From positions 1 through 64,000 of the forward strand of contig NZ_JAXFNY010000004.1 in NCBI RefSeq assembly GCF_034180645.1: 64,000 bases of DNA. Reading direction: 5' to 3'. The stretch comes from Mobiluncus sp034180645. Its GTDB lineage: Bacteria > Actinomycetota > Actinomycetes > Actinomycetales > Actinomycetaceae. Below are positions 25,558 through 35,267 of the stretch, in pieces. Position 1 is the stretch's first letter. Every line of letters begins with the position of its first letter. The notes under the pieces were generated by a model, which was given only the letters and a program-made list of their open reading frames with translations, was not told where the DNA came from and did no database searches. The position numbers were made by a program, and so were the translations under genes.

Positions 25558-28500
25558 CTACCCCCACGGGTGTTCCAGGTCGACATCGTCATCGAACAGC
25601 CCGAATCCGGTCGTGTCGCTGTAAGGCAGCTGCGACATCAGCATCTCGTGACCGCTCGCGGAAGGCTTGATTTCCACCCGGCGGTAACGGCTCAGACCGG
25701 TACCGGCCGGAATCAGCTTGCCCAGGATGACGTTTTCTTTCAGGCCCGACAGCGGGTCGTCGATGCCTTCCATCGCCGCGTTGGTCAGAACCTTCGTGGT
25801 CTCTTGGAAGGAAGCCGCGGACAGCCAGGAATCGGTAGCCAAGGACGCCTTGGTGATACCCATCAGCTCGGAACGTGCCGAGGCAGGCTGCTTGCCCTGC
25901 GCCACGACTCGCTTGTTTTCTTCACGGAACTTCGCCTGATCGATGAGCTGACCGGGCAGCAACATAGTGTCGCCCGACTCCAGCACGGTGACGCGGCGCA
26001 GCATCTGGCGCACGATAACCTCGATGTGCTTGGCGTGAATATCTACGCCCTGGCTGTGGTAAACCTGCTGCACTTCGTTGACCAGGGAACGCTGGGTTTC
26101 GGCTTGGCCTTTCACGCGCAGCAGTTTCTTCGGGTCAATAGGACCTTGGGTCAGGCGGTCGCCCACCTCCAGGTGATCTCCGTCCGCAACCAGCAGTGCC
26201 TGGCGGCGAGACACCTCGATGACCAGGTCCTCCTTGCCGTCATCACGAGTGATTATGACCTCGCGCGGGCCGGAGGGGTCGTCGTTTATCTTCACCCGAC
26301 CAGCAGCCTCGGTGATGGTCGCTTCGCCCTTGGGGGTACGCGCCTCAAACAGCTCCTGTACACGCGGCAGACCCTGGGTAATATCGGCCGCCGAAGCCGC
26401 ACCACCGGTGTGGAAGGTACGCATCGTCAGCTGAGTACCGGGCTCACCAATGGACTGCGCCGCGATAATACCGACAGCCTCACCAATATCTACGCGCTTG
26501 CCGGTAGCCAGGGACCGCCCGTAGCAGGCAGCACAGGTACCAATCGCCGCATCACAGGTCAGCACGGAACGCACCTTAATCTGGGTGATACCGGCTTTCA
26601 AGAGCTTCTTAATAGCCACGTCACCGACATCTTGCCCGGCTTCAAGCACGACGTTTCCGGCCTCATCCACCGCGTCAACAGCCAAGGTACGCGCAAAAGC
26701 GGTGGTCTCGACCAGTTCGTCAGGCTCGACTTGACCTTCTTCGTTGACCGAACCGATGGTAATGGTCAGGCCCTTGCGGGTGCCACAATCCTCCTCGCGG
26801 ATAATGACATCCTGGGACACGTCCACCAGACGACGGGTCAGGTAGCCGGATTCCGCGGTACGCAAAGCGGTATCCGCCAGACCCTTGCGGGCGCCGTGGG
26901 TCGCGATGAAGTATTCCAGCACGGACAGACCCTCGCGGTAGTTCGACTTAATCGGGCGCTCAATCAAGCGCTGTTTCGGGTCGGACACCAGACCGCGCAT
27001 ACCGGCAATCTGTTGAATCTGGGACCAGTTACCGCGCGCCCCGGACTTCACCATGCGGTACACATTGTTGCGTTCGGGGAAGTTCTCGCGCATTTCCTCG
27101 GCCACTTCATTCGTGCACGCCCGCCACAGGTCAATCAGGGCGCTGTAGCGTTCGTCCTCGGTGATGGCACCCAGGTCATAGTCTGCTTGGACTTCAGAAG
27201 CGAGGTTCTCGTACTTTTCCAAAATGGCGGGCTTGGTCGAGGGCGGCACCACGTCCGTGAAGGAAATCGTAATCCCGGACCAGGTCGACCAGTGGAAACC
27301 GAAGGACTTGAGCGCATCCAGGGACACCTCAATATCGGCCTTTTGGTACAGTTCCGCCAGGTCATTGACGATTTTGCCGAGTTTCTTTTTCTCTACCACG
27401 TAGTTCACGAACGGGTAGTCACGCGGCAGCGAGTCATTAAAGATAACCCGGCCCAGGGAAGTTTCCAGCTCAAAGCGGTCTCCCGGCTGCCACCCCTCGG
27501 GCATTTTCATGTCCTCCGGCGGCAAGTCGCCTGGTTCCATCCGAATTACGCAGGTTTCCTGCAAAGCCAGGTCGTCGTTGTCATAAGCCAGGCGGGCTTC
27601 GGCGGGGCTGGAGTAGTGCTTCAACACCCGGTTGCCGTCAGGGTCAAACCGCGGGTTATGCACCATCTCCGGATCTTCATCCGAGGTCAGGTGGTAAATC
27701 CCGATAATCATGTCTTGGGAAGGCATGGTCACCGGGCGTCCGTCTGAAGGCTTCAGGATGTTGTTAGACGACAGCATCAGCACGCGGGCCTCAGCCTGGG
27801 CTTCAGCGGACAGCGGGACGTGGACAGCCATTTGGTCGCCGTCAAAGTCCGCGTTGAACGCGCCGCAGACCAGCGGGTGCAACTGAATCGCTTTGCCTTC
27901 CACCAGCAGCGGCTCGAAAGCCTGGATACCCAAACGGTGCAGGGTTGGCGCGCGGTTCAGCAAGACCGGATGGTTGGTGATAACCTCGTCCAAAACGTCC
28001 CAGACCTGGGGGTTTTGCCGCTCTACCATGCGCTTGGCAGCTTTGACGTTCTTGGCTTCCCCGTTTTCCACCAACACCTTCATCACGAAGGGCTTGAACA
28101 GCTCCAGAGCCATCGTTTTGGGCAAACCGCACTGGTGCAGCTTCAGCTGGGGGCCGACCACGATCACGGAACGACCCGAATAATCCACGCGCTTGCCCAG
28201 CAAGTTCTGGCGGAAACGCCCCTGCTTGCCCTTGAGCATGTCGGACAGGGACTTCAGGGGACGGTTGCCCGGACCCGTCACCGGCCGGCCCCGCCGACCG
28301 TTGTCGAACAGCGCATCCACAGCCTCTTGCAACATACGTTTTTCGTTGTTGACGATGATGTCCGGGGCTTTCAATTCCTGCAAACGATTCAAACGATTGT
28401 TGCGGTTAATGACGCGGCGGTACAGGTCATTCAGGTCAGAAGTCGCGAAACGTCCGCCATCCAGCTGCACCATCGGGCGCAGATCCGGGGGAATGACTGG

Positions 28501-29451
28501 AATAGAATCCAGAACCATCGCGGAAGCCGGTTTGCCGGTCTGGAGGAAAGCGTTAATGACCTTCAAACGCTTCAGAGCGCGGGTCTTTTGTTGACCAGAC
28601 TTGCTCTCCACGACCTCTTTCAGCGCCTCGGCCTCAGCTACCAGGTCAAAAGACTCCAAGCGATCCTTCACTGCCTGGGCACCCATGCCGCCCTTGAAGT
28701 AGGTCCCGTACAGGGCATACATTTCGCGGAACACCAGCTCGTTGCCTTCCAGGTCGCCGACCTTCAGGTTCTTAAACCGGTCCCAAACTTCGTCATGCAG
28801 CTTCAGGTCAGACTCAGCCTGGTGGCGAATGGCACGCATTTCCTTTTCGCCGTTGCGCTTGACCTTGTCGATTTCGGATTTCTCGGCGCCTTCCTTTTCC
28901 AGCGCCGCCATATCCTGTTCCATCTTTTGGGCGCGCTTTTCGACGTCCAAATCGCGGTTCTTTTCGATTTGCCCCCGCGCCAAATCGGATTCCTTTTGCA
29001 TATCGGACAGGTCCTTGTGGCGACGTTCCTCGTCGACCTCGGTAATCATGTAGGCCGCGAAATAAATAACCTTTTCCAGGTCCTTCGGAGCGATATTCAG
29101 CAGGTAACCGAGACGGGAAGGCACGCCCTTGAAGTACCAAATATGCGTCACCGGGGCAGCGAGTTTAATGTGACCCATCCGCTCGCGGCGCACCTTGGAA
29201 CGGGTGACTTCCACCCCGCAGCGTTCGCAGACAATACCCTTGTAACGCACGCGCTTGTACTTGCCACAGGCACATTCCCAGTCGCGGGTCGGTCCGAAAA
29301 TCCGTTCATCGAACAAGCCTTCTTTCTCAGGCTTCAACGTCCGGTAGTTGATGGTTTCCGGCTTCTTAACTTCGCCGTGGGACCAACCGTTAATGTCGTC
29401 CTCAGTCGCTAAACCGATGTGCAACTTGTCAAACTTGTTTGCATCCAACAT
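25558..29451 (-). CDS. rpoC: DNA-directed RNA polymerase subunit beta'
   Basis: The 1297-residue catalytic subunit has the N-terminal zinc site CACGKYKRVRYKGIVCERCG, the Mg-binding NADFDGDQM (about residue 530), the bridge-helix region with SGARGNWSQIQQIAGMRGL, the second zinc site CDAAIGTCAACYG and QSIGEPGTQLTMRTFHTGG. The length and lack of large insertions are typical of Actinobacteria. It follows rpoB by 30 bases and is co-transcribed with it. Confidence 0.98.
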   Translation of the reverse strand: MLDANKFDKLHIGLATEDDINGWSHGEVKKPETINYRTLKPEKEGLFDERIFGPTRDWECACGKYKRVRYKGIVCERCGVEVTRSKVRRERMGHIKLAAPVTHIWYFKGVPSRLGYLLNIAPKDLEKVIYFAAYMITEVDEERRHKDLSDMQKESDLARGQIEKNRDLDVEKRAQKMEQDMAALEKEGAEKSEIDKVKRNGEKEMRAIRHQAESDLKLHDEVWDRFKNLKVGDLEGNELVFREMYALYGTYFKGGMGAQAVKDRLESFDLVAEAEALKEVVESKSGQQKTRALKRLKVINAFLQTGKPASAMVLDSIPVIPPDLRPMVQLDGGRFATSDLNDLYRRVINRNNRLNRLQELKAPDIIVNNEKRMLQEAVDALFDNGRRGRPVTGPGNRPLKSLSDMLKGKQGRFRQNLLGKRVDYSGRSVIVVGPQLKLHQCGLPKTMALELFKPFVMKVLVENGEAKNVKAAKRMVERQNPQVWDVLDEVITNHPVLLNRAPTLHRLGIQAFEPLLVEGKAIQLHPLVCGAFNADFDGDQMAVHVPLSAEAQAEARVLMLSSNNILKPSDGRPVTMPSQDMIIGIYHLTSDEDPEMVHNPRFDPDGNRVLKHYSSPAEARLAYDNDDLALQETCVIRMEPGDLPPEDMKMPEGWQPGDRFELETSLGRVIFNDSLPRDYPFVNYVVEKKKLGKIVNDLAELYQKADIEVSLDALKSFGFHWSTWSGITISFTDVVPPSTKPAILEKYENLASEVQADYDLGAITEDERYSALIDLWRACTNEVAEEMRENFPERNNVYRMVKSGARGNWSQIQQIAGMRGLVSDPKQRLIERPIKSNYREGLSVLEYFIATHGARKGLADTALRTAESGYLTRRLVDVSQDVIIREEDCGTRKGLTITIGSVNEEGQVEPDELVETTAFARTLAVDAVDEAGNVVLEAGQDVGDVAIKKLLKAGITQIKVRSVLTCDAAIGTCAACYGRSLATGKRVDIGEAVGIIAAQSIGEPGTQLTMRTFHTGGAASAADITQGLPRVQELFEARTPKGEATITEAAGRVKINDDPSGPREVIITRDDGKEDLVIEVSRRQALLVADGDHLEVGDRLTQGPIDPKKLLRVKGQAETQRSLVNEVQQVYHSQGVDIHAKHIEVIVRQMLRRVTVLESGDTMLLPGQLIDQAKFREENKRVVAQGKQPASARSELMGITKASLATDSWLSAASFQETTKVLTNAAMEGIDDPLSGLKENVILGKLIPAGTGLSRYRRVEIKPSASGHEMLMSQLPYSDTTGFGLFDDDVDLEHPWG

Positions 29452-29481
29452 GTGTTTTCTTTCCTCTTCTTCCGGTCCGTC

Positions 29482-32400
29482 TTAGGCGTTGATGAATTCG
29501 TCGGTCGTCAAAAGGCCGGGGGCGTTGGGCCGTTTGCCCAGGTCGAAGCCGAGGCTGTTGGGGCCGCGGCCGGCCTCGTCGTCATCGTCACGCAAGTCGA
29601 TGGCGTTGCCGGCAGCGTCCAGCGCTTCTACGTTCAAGCACAGCGAACGCATTTCCTGCATCAACACGCGGAAAGATTCCGGAATGCCCGGCTGAGGCAG
29701 GTCCTCGCCGCGCACGATAGATTCGTAAACCCGCACACGTCCTTGCACGTCGTCGGATTTCACCGTCAACAGTTCCTGGAGGGCATAGGCGGCGCCGTAA
29801 GCCTCCATAGCCCACACCTCCATCTCACCGAAACGCTGGCCGCCGAACTGGGCCTTACCGCCCAGAGGCTGCTGGGTAATCATGGAGTACGGGCCGGTAG
29901 AACGGGCGTGAATCTTGTCATCGACCAAGTGGTGCAGTTTCAGCATGTACTTGTAGCCGATAGCAATCGGGTACGGGAAAGGTTCCCCGGAACGGCCGTC
30001 AAACAGCTTGGCTTTGCCCATTTCGTCGATAAGCGGGCGGTCGAAGTCGTCGCGAACCCGAGTGTTGCGCAGCAGGCCGGTAATCACGTCAGCCTCCGCA
30101 CCGTCGAACACGGGGGTCGCCACGTGCTGTCCCGGTTCGCAAACCTCCAAAGGAACATCCTGAGCCCACTGTTCACCGGCCTTGCGGGCTTCACTGATAT
30201 CCCAGCCCTCGTGAGCCAGCCAGCCCAAGTGGAATTCGAGTACCTGACCCAGGTTCATACGACCGGGCACACCCATCGGGTTCAGGATAATGTCCACCGG
30301 GGTGCCGTCCTCGAGGAACGGCATATCCTCAACCGGGAGAATCTTGGAAACACAGCCCTTGTTGCCGTGACGGCCAGCCATCTTATCTCCGACCGTCATC
30401 TTGCGGCGCTGGGCGATAAAGACGCGAACCATGTGTTTCACGCCAGGTCCGAGCGCGGCGTCTTCGCAGTCGCCGGCCACAAATTCCTTGACCCCGATAA
30501 CGATGCCGGATTCCCCGTGGGGCACCCGCAACGAAGTGTCGCGGGCCTCTCGCGCCTTTTCACCTAAGATAGCCCGCAGCAGACGTTCCTCACTGGTCAG
30601 CTCGGTTTCGCCCTTCGGCGTCACCTTACCGACCAGGATGTCGCCCGCGCTAACTTCGGCGCCGACACGGATAATGCCACGTTCGTCCAGGTCCTTGCGG
30701 GCAGCTTCGGAAACGTTGGGAATGTCTCGCGTAATTTCTTCCTCGCCGAGTTTCGTGTCCCGAGCATCGATTTCGTGTTCCTCGATGTGAATCGAAGTCA
30801 GCAAATCTTCGGAAACGACCCGCTGGCTCAAAATAATGGCGTCCTCATAGTTCAGCCCTTCCCAGGACATGTAGGCCACCAGCAAGTTCTTGCCCAAAGC
30901 CATTTCCCCACCAGCGGTAGCAGGACCGTCAGCCAGAACGTCACCGGCTTCGACCCGGTCGCCCTCGTCAACAATAACCTGCTGGTTATAGCAGTTGCCT
31001 TGGTTGGAACGCTTGAACTTTTCTAGCGCGTAAACGCGGGTTTCATCGTCGTCTTCTTGGACACGCACCAAATCTGCGCTGACCTCTGTGACGACGCCGC
31101 CTTTCTTGGCTACGACCACGTCGCCGGCGTCAATTGCGGCGCGTTTCTCAATGCCGGTGCCCACCAGAGGAGCCTCGGTTTTCAGCAGCGGCACTGCCTG
31201 ACGCTGCATGTTAGCCCCCATCAGGGCGCGGTTCGCATCGTCGTGTTCCAGGAACGGAATCATCGCCGTTGCGACCGACACCATCTGACGAGCCGAAACG
31301 TCCATCAAGTCGACTTCTTCGGGGCTGACCAGCACCGGGTCGCCGCCGGTAGAACGGCACAGTACCGCGGATTCTACGAAGTGCCCGTCTTTCGTGAGCT
31401 GCGCGGAAGCCTGGGCGATGTTCTTGCCTTCTTCATCGTCAGCGGTGATGTAGTGGATTTCGTTGGTAACGACGCCTTTCTTAACCACGCGATAGGGGGT
31501 TTCCACAAAACCGTAAGGGTTAATCCGCGCGAAAGTCGCCAGCGAGCCAATCAAACCAATGTTCGGGCCTTCGGGAGTTTCCACCGGGCACATGCGCCCG
31601 TAGTGCGAGGGGTGCACGTCACGGACTTCCATCCCCGCCCGGTCTCGGGACAGGCCGCCCGGACCCAAAGCGGACAGACGGCGCTTGTGCGTCAGACCCG
31701 CCAACGGGTTGTTTTGGTCCATGAACTGCGACAGCTGAGAGGTCCCAAAGAACTCTTTGATGGCCGCCACGACCGGGCGAATGTTAATGAGCGAGTTCGG
31801 GGTGATAGCTTCGACGTCCTGAGTGGACATGCGTTCCTTCACCGTGCGCTCCATACGGGACATACCCGTGCGCACCTGCATCTGAATGAGCTCACCGACC
31901 GGACGCACCCGGCGGTTGCCGAAGTGGTCGATGTCGTCGGTCTTGATGCGCAGTTCGGTTTCTTTGCCGGCCGCGTCTTTAACCTTGACCGTGTCGTCCC
32001 CGGCACGCAACGCCAACAGGTAGCGGAAGGCGGCGACAATGTCGGTCAAATCCAGGGTGCGCTCGCCCATCTCCCTCTCGACACCGAGCTTCTTGTTGAT
32101 CTTGTAGCGTCCCACCTCGGCTAGGTCGTAACGTTTGGGGTTGGTGTAAAAGTTATGCAGCAGGTTACGTCCGGCCTCCACGCTGGGCGGCTCGCCGGGA
32201 CGAATCTTGCGGTAGATGTCCTCCAGGGCCTGATCCTGGGTTTCAATCGCGCCGTCTTTTTCCAGGGTTTCCAGCATCAACGGGAAGTCTTGGAAAGCCT
32301 CGCGGATTTCGCCGACGCTCATACCCAGCGCCTTGAGGAAAATGGTGGCGGACTGCTTGCGCTTGCGGTCAATACGCACCCCGACCGTGTCTTTCTTATC

Positions 32401-32991
32401 AATCTCGAACTCGAGCCAAGCGCCGCGGGAGGGGATGACCTTGCCCAGGTAAATGTCCCGGTCCGAGGTCTTGTCCGCGGTCTTTTCAAAGTACACGCCG
32501 GGGGAACGCACCAGCTGGGACACGACCACCCGCTCGGTACCGTTGACGATGAAAGTCCCGCGTGGGGTCATCAACGGAAATTCGCCCAGGAACACGGTTT
32601 GGGTCTTAATTTCGCCGGTTTCGTAAGTAATAAATTCGGCCGTCACGTACATCGGCGCGTTGTAGGTCAGGTCCTTGTCCTTGCATTCGTCGATGGTGTA
32701 GTGCGGGCTTTCCAACGTGTAGTCCTTAAAGGACAAGCTCATGGTGCCGCCGTTGTCCTCAATCGGGCTCATTTCGTTCAGGATTTCCTGCAGGCCTGAA
32801 GTGCGGGGAACATGCTTATCACCGGTTTCATCGGCTTTCTTAACACGCTCCTGCCAGGCTTCATTCCCCAGGAACCAGTCAAAAGATTCGGTCTGGAGCG
32901 CCAACAGATTCGGCGGCGCCATCGGTTCATCGATTTGGGCAAAAGACACCCGGAAAGGGTGAGTGGAGGATTCTTTGGATTTCGTAGCCAA
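29482..32991 (-). CDS. rpoB: DNA-directed RNA polymerase subunit beta
   Basis: RNA polymerase beta subunit. The frame is open to an ATG at 33177 (1231 residues), but family homology begins at STHPFRVSFAQIDEP. A TTG at 32991 preceded by AAAGGAAACGGA gives 1169 residues, the usual actinobacterial size, so that start is chosen. The rifampicin region FGTSQLSQFMDQNNPLAGLT followed by HKRRLSALGPGG carries the standard susceptible residues. GDKMAGRHGNKGCVSKILP and the C-terminal GGKAQFGGQRFGEMEVWA are conserved. The gene lies directly after a sugar ABC permease gene, with its promoter in the ~310 bases between. Confidence 0.97.
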   Translation of the reverse strand: MATKSKESSTHPFRVSFAQIDEPMAPPNLLALQTESFDWFLGNEAWQERVKKADETGDKHVPRTSGLQEILNEMSPIEDNGGTMSLSFKDYTLESPHYTIDECKDKDLTYNAPMYVTAEFITYETGEIKTQTVFLGEFPLMTPRGTFIVNGTERVVVSQLVRSPGVYFEKTADKTSDRDIYLGKVIPSRGAWLEFEIDKKDTVGVRIDRKRKQSATIFLKALGMSVGEIREAFQDFPLMLETLEKDGAIETQDQALEDIYRKIRPGEPPSVEAGRNLLHNFYTNPKRYDLAEVGRYKINKKLGVEREMGERTLDLTDIVAAFRYLLALRAGDDTVKVKDAAGKETELRIKTDDIDHFGNRRVRPVGELIQMQVRTGMSRMERTVKERMSTQDVEAITPNSLINIRPVVAAIKEFFGTSQLSQFMDQNNPLAGLTHKRRLSALGPGGLSRDRAGMEVRDVHPSHYGRMCPVETPEGPNIGLIGSLATFARINPYGFVETPYRVVKKGVVTNEIHYITADDEEGKNIAQASAQLTKDGHFVESAVLCRSTGGDPVLVSPEEVDLMDVSARQMVSVATAMIPFLEHDDANRALMGANMQRQAVPLLKTEAPLVGTGIEKRAAIDAGDVVVAKKGGVVTEVSADLVRVQEDDDETRVYALEKFKRSNQGNCYNQQVIVDEGDRVEAGDVLADGPATAGGEMALGKNLLVAYMSWEGLNYEDAIILSQRVVSEDLLTSIHIEEHEIDARDTKLGEEEITRDIPNVSEAARKDLDERGIIRVGAEVSAGDILVGKVTPKGETELTSEERLLRAILGEKAREARDTSLRVPHGESGIVIGVKEFVAGDCEDAALGPGVKHMVRVFIAQRRKMTVGDKMAGRHGNKGCVSKILPVEDMPFLEDGTPVDIILNPMGVPGRMNLGQVLEFHLGWLAHEGWDISEARKAGEQWAQDVPLEVCEPGQHVATPVFDGAEADVITGLLRNTRVRDDFDRPLIDEMGKAKLFDGRSGEPFPYPIAIGYKYMLKLHHLVDDKIHARSTGPYSMITQQPLGGKAQFGGQRFGEMEVWAMEAYGAAYALQELLTVKSDDVQGRVRVYESIVRGEDLPQPGIPESFRVLMQEMRSLCLNVEALDAAGNAIDLRDDDDEAGRGPNSLGFDLGKRPNAPGLLTTDEFINA

Positions 32992-33235
32992 GATTTCCGT
33001 TTCCTTTATGTCGTATGGATGGTCGAGATTCCCTTTTGGTTTCAATAGGTTACCCTCTGCTTTTGCGCGAAAAGTCGCGTCAACGAGGGTCTCCCCTTCC
33101 ACCTTGAAAATCTCGATGCGCTCCGGCGTTTGAACATCTCGTCCCTCGCTGTACCTGCCGTGATATTGCCGGCGCATACTTACGCAATATCAACGGTTCT
33201 AGGTCGCCTCGGACAAAGAACACGCGAGTATCTAC

Positions 33236-33262
33236 TCTATAACTTTTGCGTGCTGTAAGCAA
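33236..33262 (-). promoter_or_regulatory. Putative rpoB promoter
   Basis: The stretch 32992-33305 has no gene if rpoB starts at 32991. On the minus strand, TTGCTT (33262-33257) and TATAGA (33241-33236) are spaced 15 bases apart and resemble sigma-70-type -35 and -10 boxes, giving a 5' leader of about 235 bases. Spacing is short, so this is a weak call. Confidence 0.35.
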
Positions 33263-33305
33263 TTTTCCGCTGTTAAATCCTGGCAGAGCGACCCCGCCAG
33301 CAAAG

Positions 33306-34208
33306 CTACTTAATGCTGCCGGAAGTAAGACCACCAATCAGACGCTTCTCGATGAGGGCAAACATGATAATGACCGGCACAATCGCGATTACGGATGTTG
33401 TAAACATGTACTGCCATTCACGCACGTAAAGCCCCAAGAAACGCGGCATTGCCACCGTCAAAGGTTGCAACTCGGGCTTTTGCACCAACACGAAAGCCGC
33501 TGCGTACTCGTTCCAGGTATTAATGAACACGAATACGACCGCGGTAACGATACCAGGCCACACCAGAGGCAACGAGATTTTAAACATGGTTTGGAGACGT
33601 CCCAAGCCATCCATCAAAGCGGCTTCATCCACTTCCTTGGGTACTGAAGAGAAAAACGCCTGCATAATCCAGATTGCGAAAGACAGGTTAAAAGCCCCGT
33701 TGATGAGGATTAGCGCCACCCACACGACTTGTCCTTGCCAGCTGGAAAACTCCTGGTAGAGGCCGACCGCCAACACGGTAGGCTGGAGCATCTGGGTGCA
33801 CAGTACCAGGAACAGGAAGGGCATCCGCCCGGGGAAACGGAACCGAGCCACATAGTAGGCCGCGGGGGTCGCCACCAACAGCACCAGGAGTGTCGCCCCG
33901 ATGGCGATGACGGCCGTGGCCAAAAGCGATTTGCCTACGTTTACCGCGGGGAAGGACCACACCGTTAGGTAGTTGCTCAGTTCCAGTTTGGAAGGCAGGT
34001 AGTCCGGTGGGATTTTCCGTACGTCGCCGCGAGTCTTAACCGAAGTCACAAACATTAACGCGTAGGGAAATAGGAAGAACAACACAATCAGCAGCGCCCC
34101 GACAATCGTCATGACCATGCCCGCGGGACGGCGTTTACGGCGGGTCGCTGGGGTAGCTTCAGAAGCTGCCTTGGCCGGTTCAGAATGTTTGGTCAGAGGG
34201 GTACTCAT
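33306..34208 (-). CDS. Carbohydrate ABC transporter permease (MalG type)
   Basis: A 300-residue inner-membrane permease of the CUT1 sugar importer class. After a basic N-terminus, six hydrophobic segments follow; the EAA loop reads EVDEAALMDGLGRLQTMFKISLPLVWPG, where the ATPase docks. The C-terminus ends GLTSGSIK, typical of MalG proteins. It starts two bases after the stop of the other permease. No sugar-ABC ATPase gene is in the cluster, so a shared ATPase (MsmK/MalK type) encoded elsewhere is expected. Confidence 0.93.
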   Translation of the reverse strand: MSTPLTKHSEPAKAASEATPATRRKRRPAGMVMTIVGALLIVLFFLFPYALMFVTSVKTRGDVRKIPPDYLPSKLELSNYLTVWSFPAVNVGKSLLATAVIAIGATLLVLLVATPAAYYVARFRFPGRMPFLFLVLCTQMLQPTVLAVGLYQEFSSWQGQVVWVALILINGAFNLSFAIWIMQAFFSSVPKEVDEAALMDGLGRLQTMFKISLPLVWPGIVTAVVFVFINTWNEYAAAFVLVQKPELQPLTVAMPRFLGLYVREWQYMFTTSVIAIVPVIIMFALIEKRLIGGLTSGSIK

Positions 34209-34209
34209 G

Positions 34210-35175
34210 TTACTCCACCTCCTTCGTCGGCTTCACAGATATGAGATAGATGGCAATAATCACCAGGCAGAACATGAAGTTCAGGACAGACAGCGCACTC
34301 GAGACGCCCGGGCCGAGCTGTGCCTTGTACTGGAAGATCAAGGTTGTGGTGGTGTGGGCGGAGTGATAGCCAGGGGATTCCACCAAGATCTGCAAAATAG
34401 GCAGGGAGTTAAATACGTTGATGATGTTTATCAAAGCAGCGGTGGCGACAGCGGGGCGCAACATGGGGAACACTATCAGCCAATAGCGCTGGAAGGAGTT
34501 GGCACCGTCTACTCGAGAAGCCTCCAGAATGTCTTTCGGGACGGACTGCAGTCCCGCCAGGATGGTGTACGTCGTAAAGGGTAACGACACGTAGATGGCC
34601 ACAAAAACTGCGACCCAGAAAGCCGCCGTGGGATTTTCCGTGAAAGCATAGGCTTTTTGCAAGATGCCCGTGTCTACAAAAAACCGGTTGAACAGACCAT
34701 ATTCTGAGTCAAGGCCGTAGTTAAAGGCGGTGGTCGTCATCACCACAGAACACGCCCACGGGAGAATCACGAAGAGTCGCACCAGCTTGCGACCGGGGAA
34801 GTCCTTGTTGAGGAACTGCGCCAACCCCAAGGAAACTAGCACTGTCACCGTCACGACTACGACCACCCACAGGGTGGTGTTGAGTAGCACCTGGCCAATG
34901 TGCACAGAGGGATACGTCAGCGCCCCGGCTTTACCGACATAGTTGTCCCAACCTGTAAACCCTTTGTTTACCCCATACTTGTTGAATTTAATGAATGAAT
35001 AGTAGATGAGCAGGATAGTCGGGTAAATCACAACCCCGATAATCAGCAGAAGAGTCGGCGCCAGCCACGGTATAGCGGCTACAGTTTCCAACCACCGGCT
35101 CTTTTTCGCTTTTGGCTCAGTTTGGATGCGCAACTGGGTCTTGACGTTCTGTTCCACACTGGGCGCACTTTTCAT
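34210..35175 (-). CDS. Carbohydrate ABC transporter permease (MalF type)
   Basis: A 321-residue partner permease of the CUT1 importer. It has the N-terminal segment WLAPTLLLIIGVVIYPTILLIYYSF, further membrane segments, and the EAA loop DILEASRVDGANSFQRYWLIVFPMLRPA. It lies between the binding-protein gene (92 bases upstream, with a hairpin between) and the MalG-type gene. Together they import the sugar degraded by the divergent operon at 37.6-41.4 kb; the pairing is inferred from proximity and the shared promoter motif. Confidence 0.93.
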   Translation of the reverse strand: MKSAPSVEQNVKTQLRIQTEPKAKKSRWLETVAAIPWLAPTLLLIIGVVIYPTILLIYYSFIKFNKYGVNKGFTGWDNYVGKAGALTYPSVHIGQVLLNTTLWVVVVVTVTVLVSLGLAQFLNKDFPGRKLVRLFVILPWACSVVMTTTAFNYGLDSEYGLFNRFFVDTGILQKAYAFTENPTAAFWVAVFVAIYVSLPFTTYTILAGLQSVPKDILEASRVDGANSFQRYWLIVFPMLRPAVATAALINIINVFNSLPILQILVESPGYHSAHTTTTLIFQYKAQLGPGVSSALSVLNFMFCLVIIAIYLISVKPTKEVE

Positions 35176-35212
35176 ATCGACGAGATTCCTCTATACAAAG
35201 CGGGTTTTTATC

Positions 35213-35250
35213 GGGGCTGTAGAGGTGACAGTAGCCACCTCTACAGCCCC
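35213..35250 (-). terminator. Hairpin between binding-protein and permease genes
   Basis: A perfect 15-bp stem (35213-35227 with 35236-35250, GGGGCTGTAGAGGTG and its complement) and an 8-base loop lie in the 92-base gap after the solute-binding protein stop. A partial terminator or mRNA-protecting hairpin here would keep the binding protein more abundant than the permeases, a common design in such operons. Confidence 0.7.
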
Positions 35251-35267
35251 GTTTTCAAGCGTTCACG

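Noticed and set aside
25549..32799. Long plus-strand open frames (up to 732 residues) opposite rpoC and rpoB
   Set aside because: They are antisense shadows created by the codon bias of the polymerase genes. They have no ribosome sites, contain His/Gln-rich nonsense sequence and match no family.
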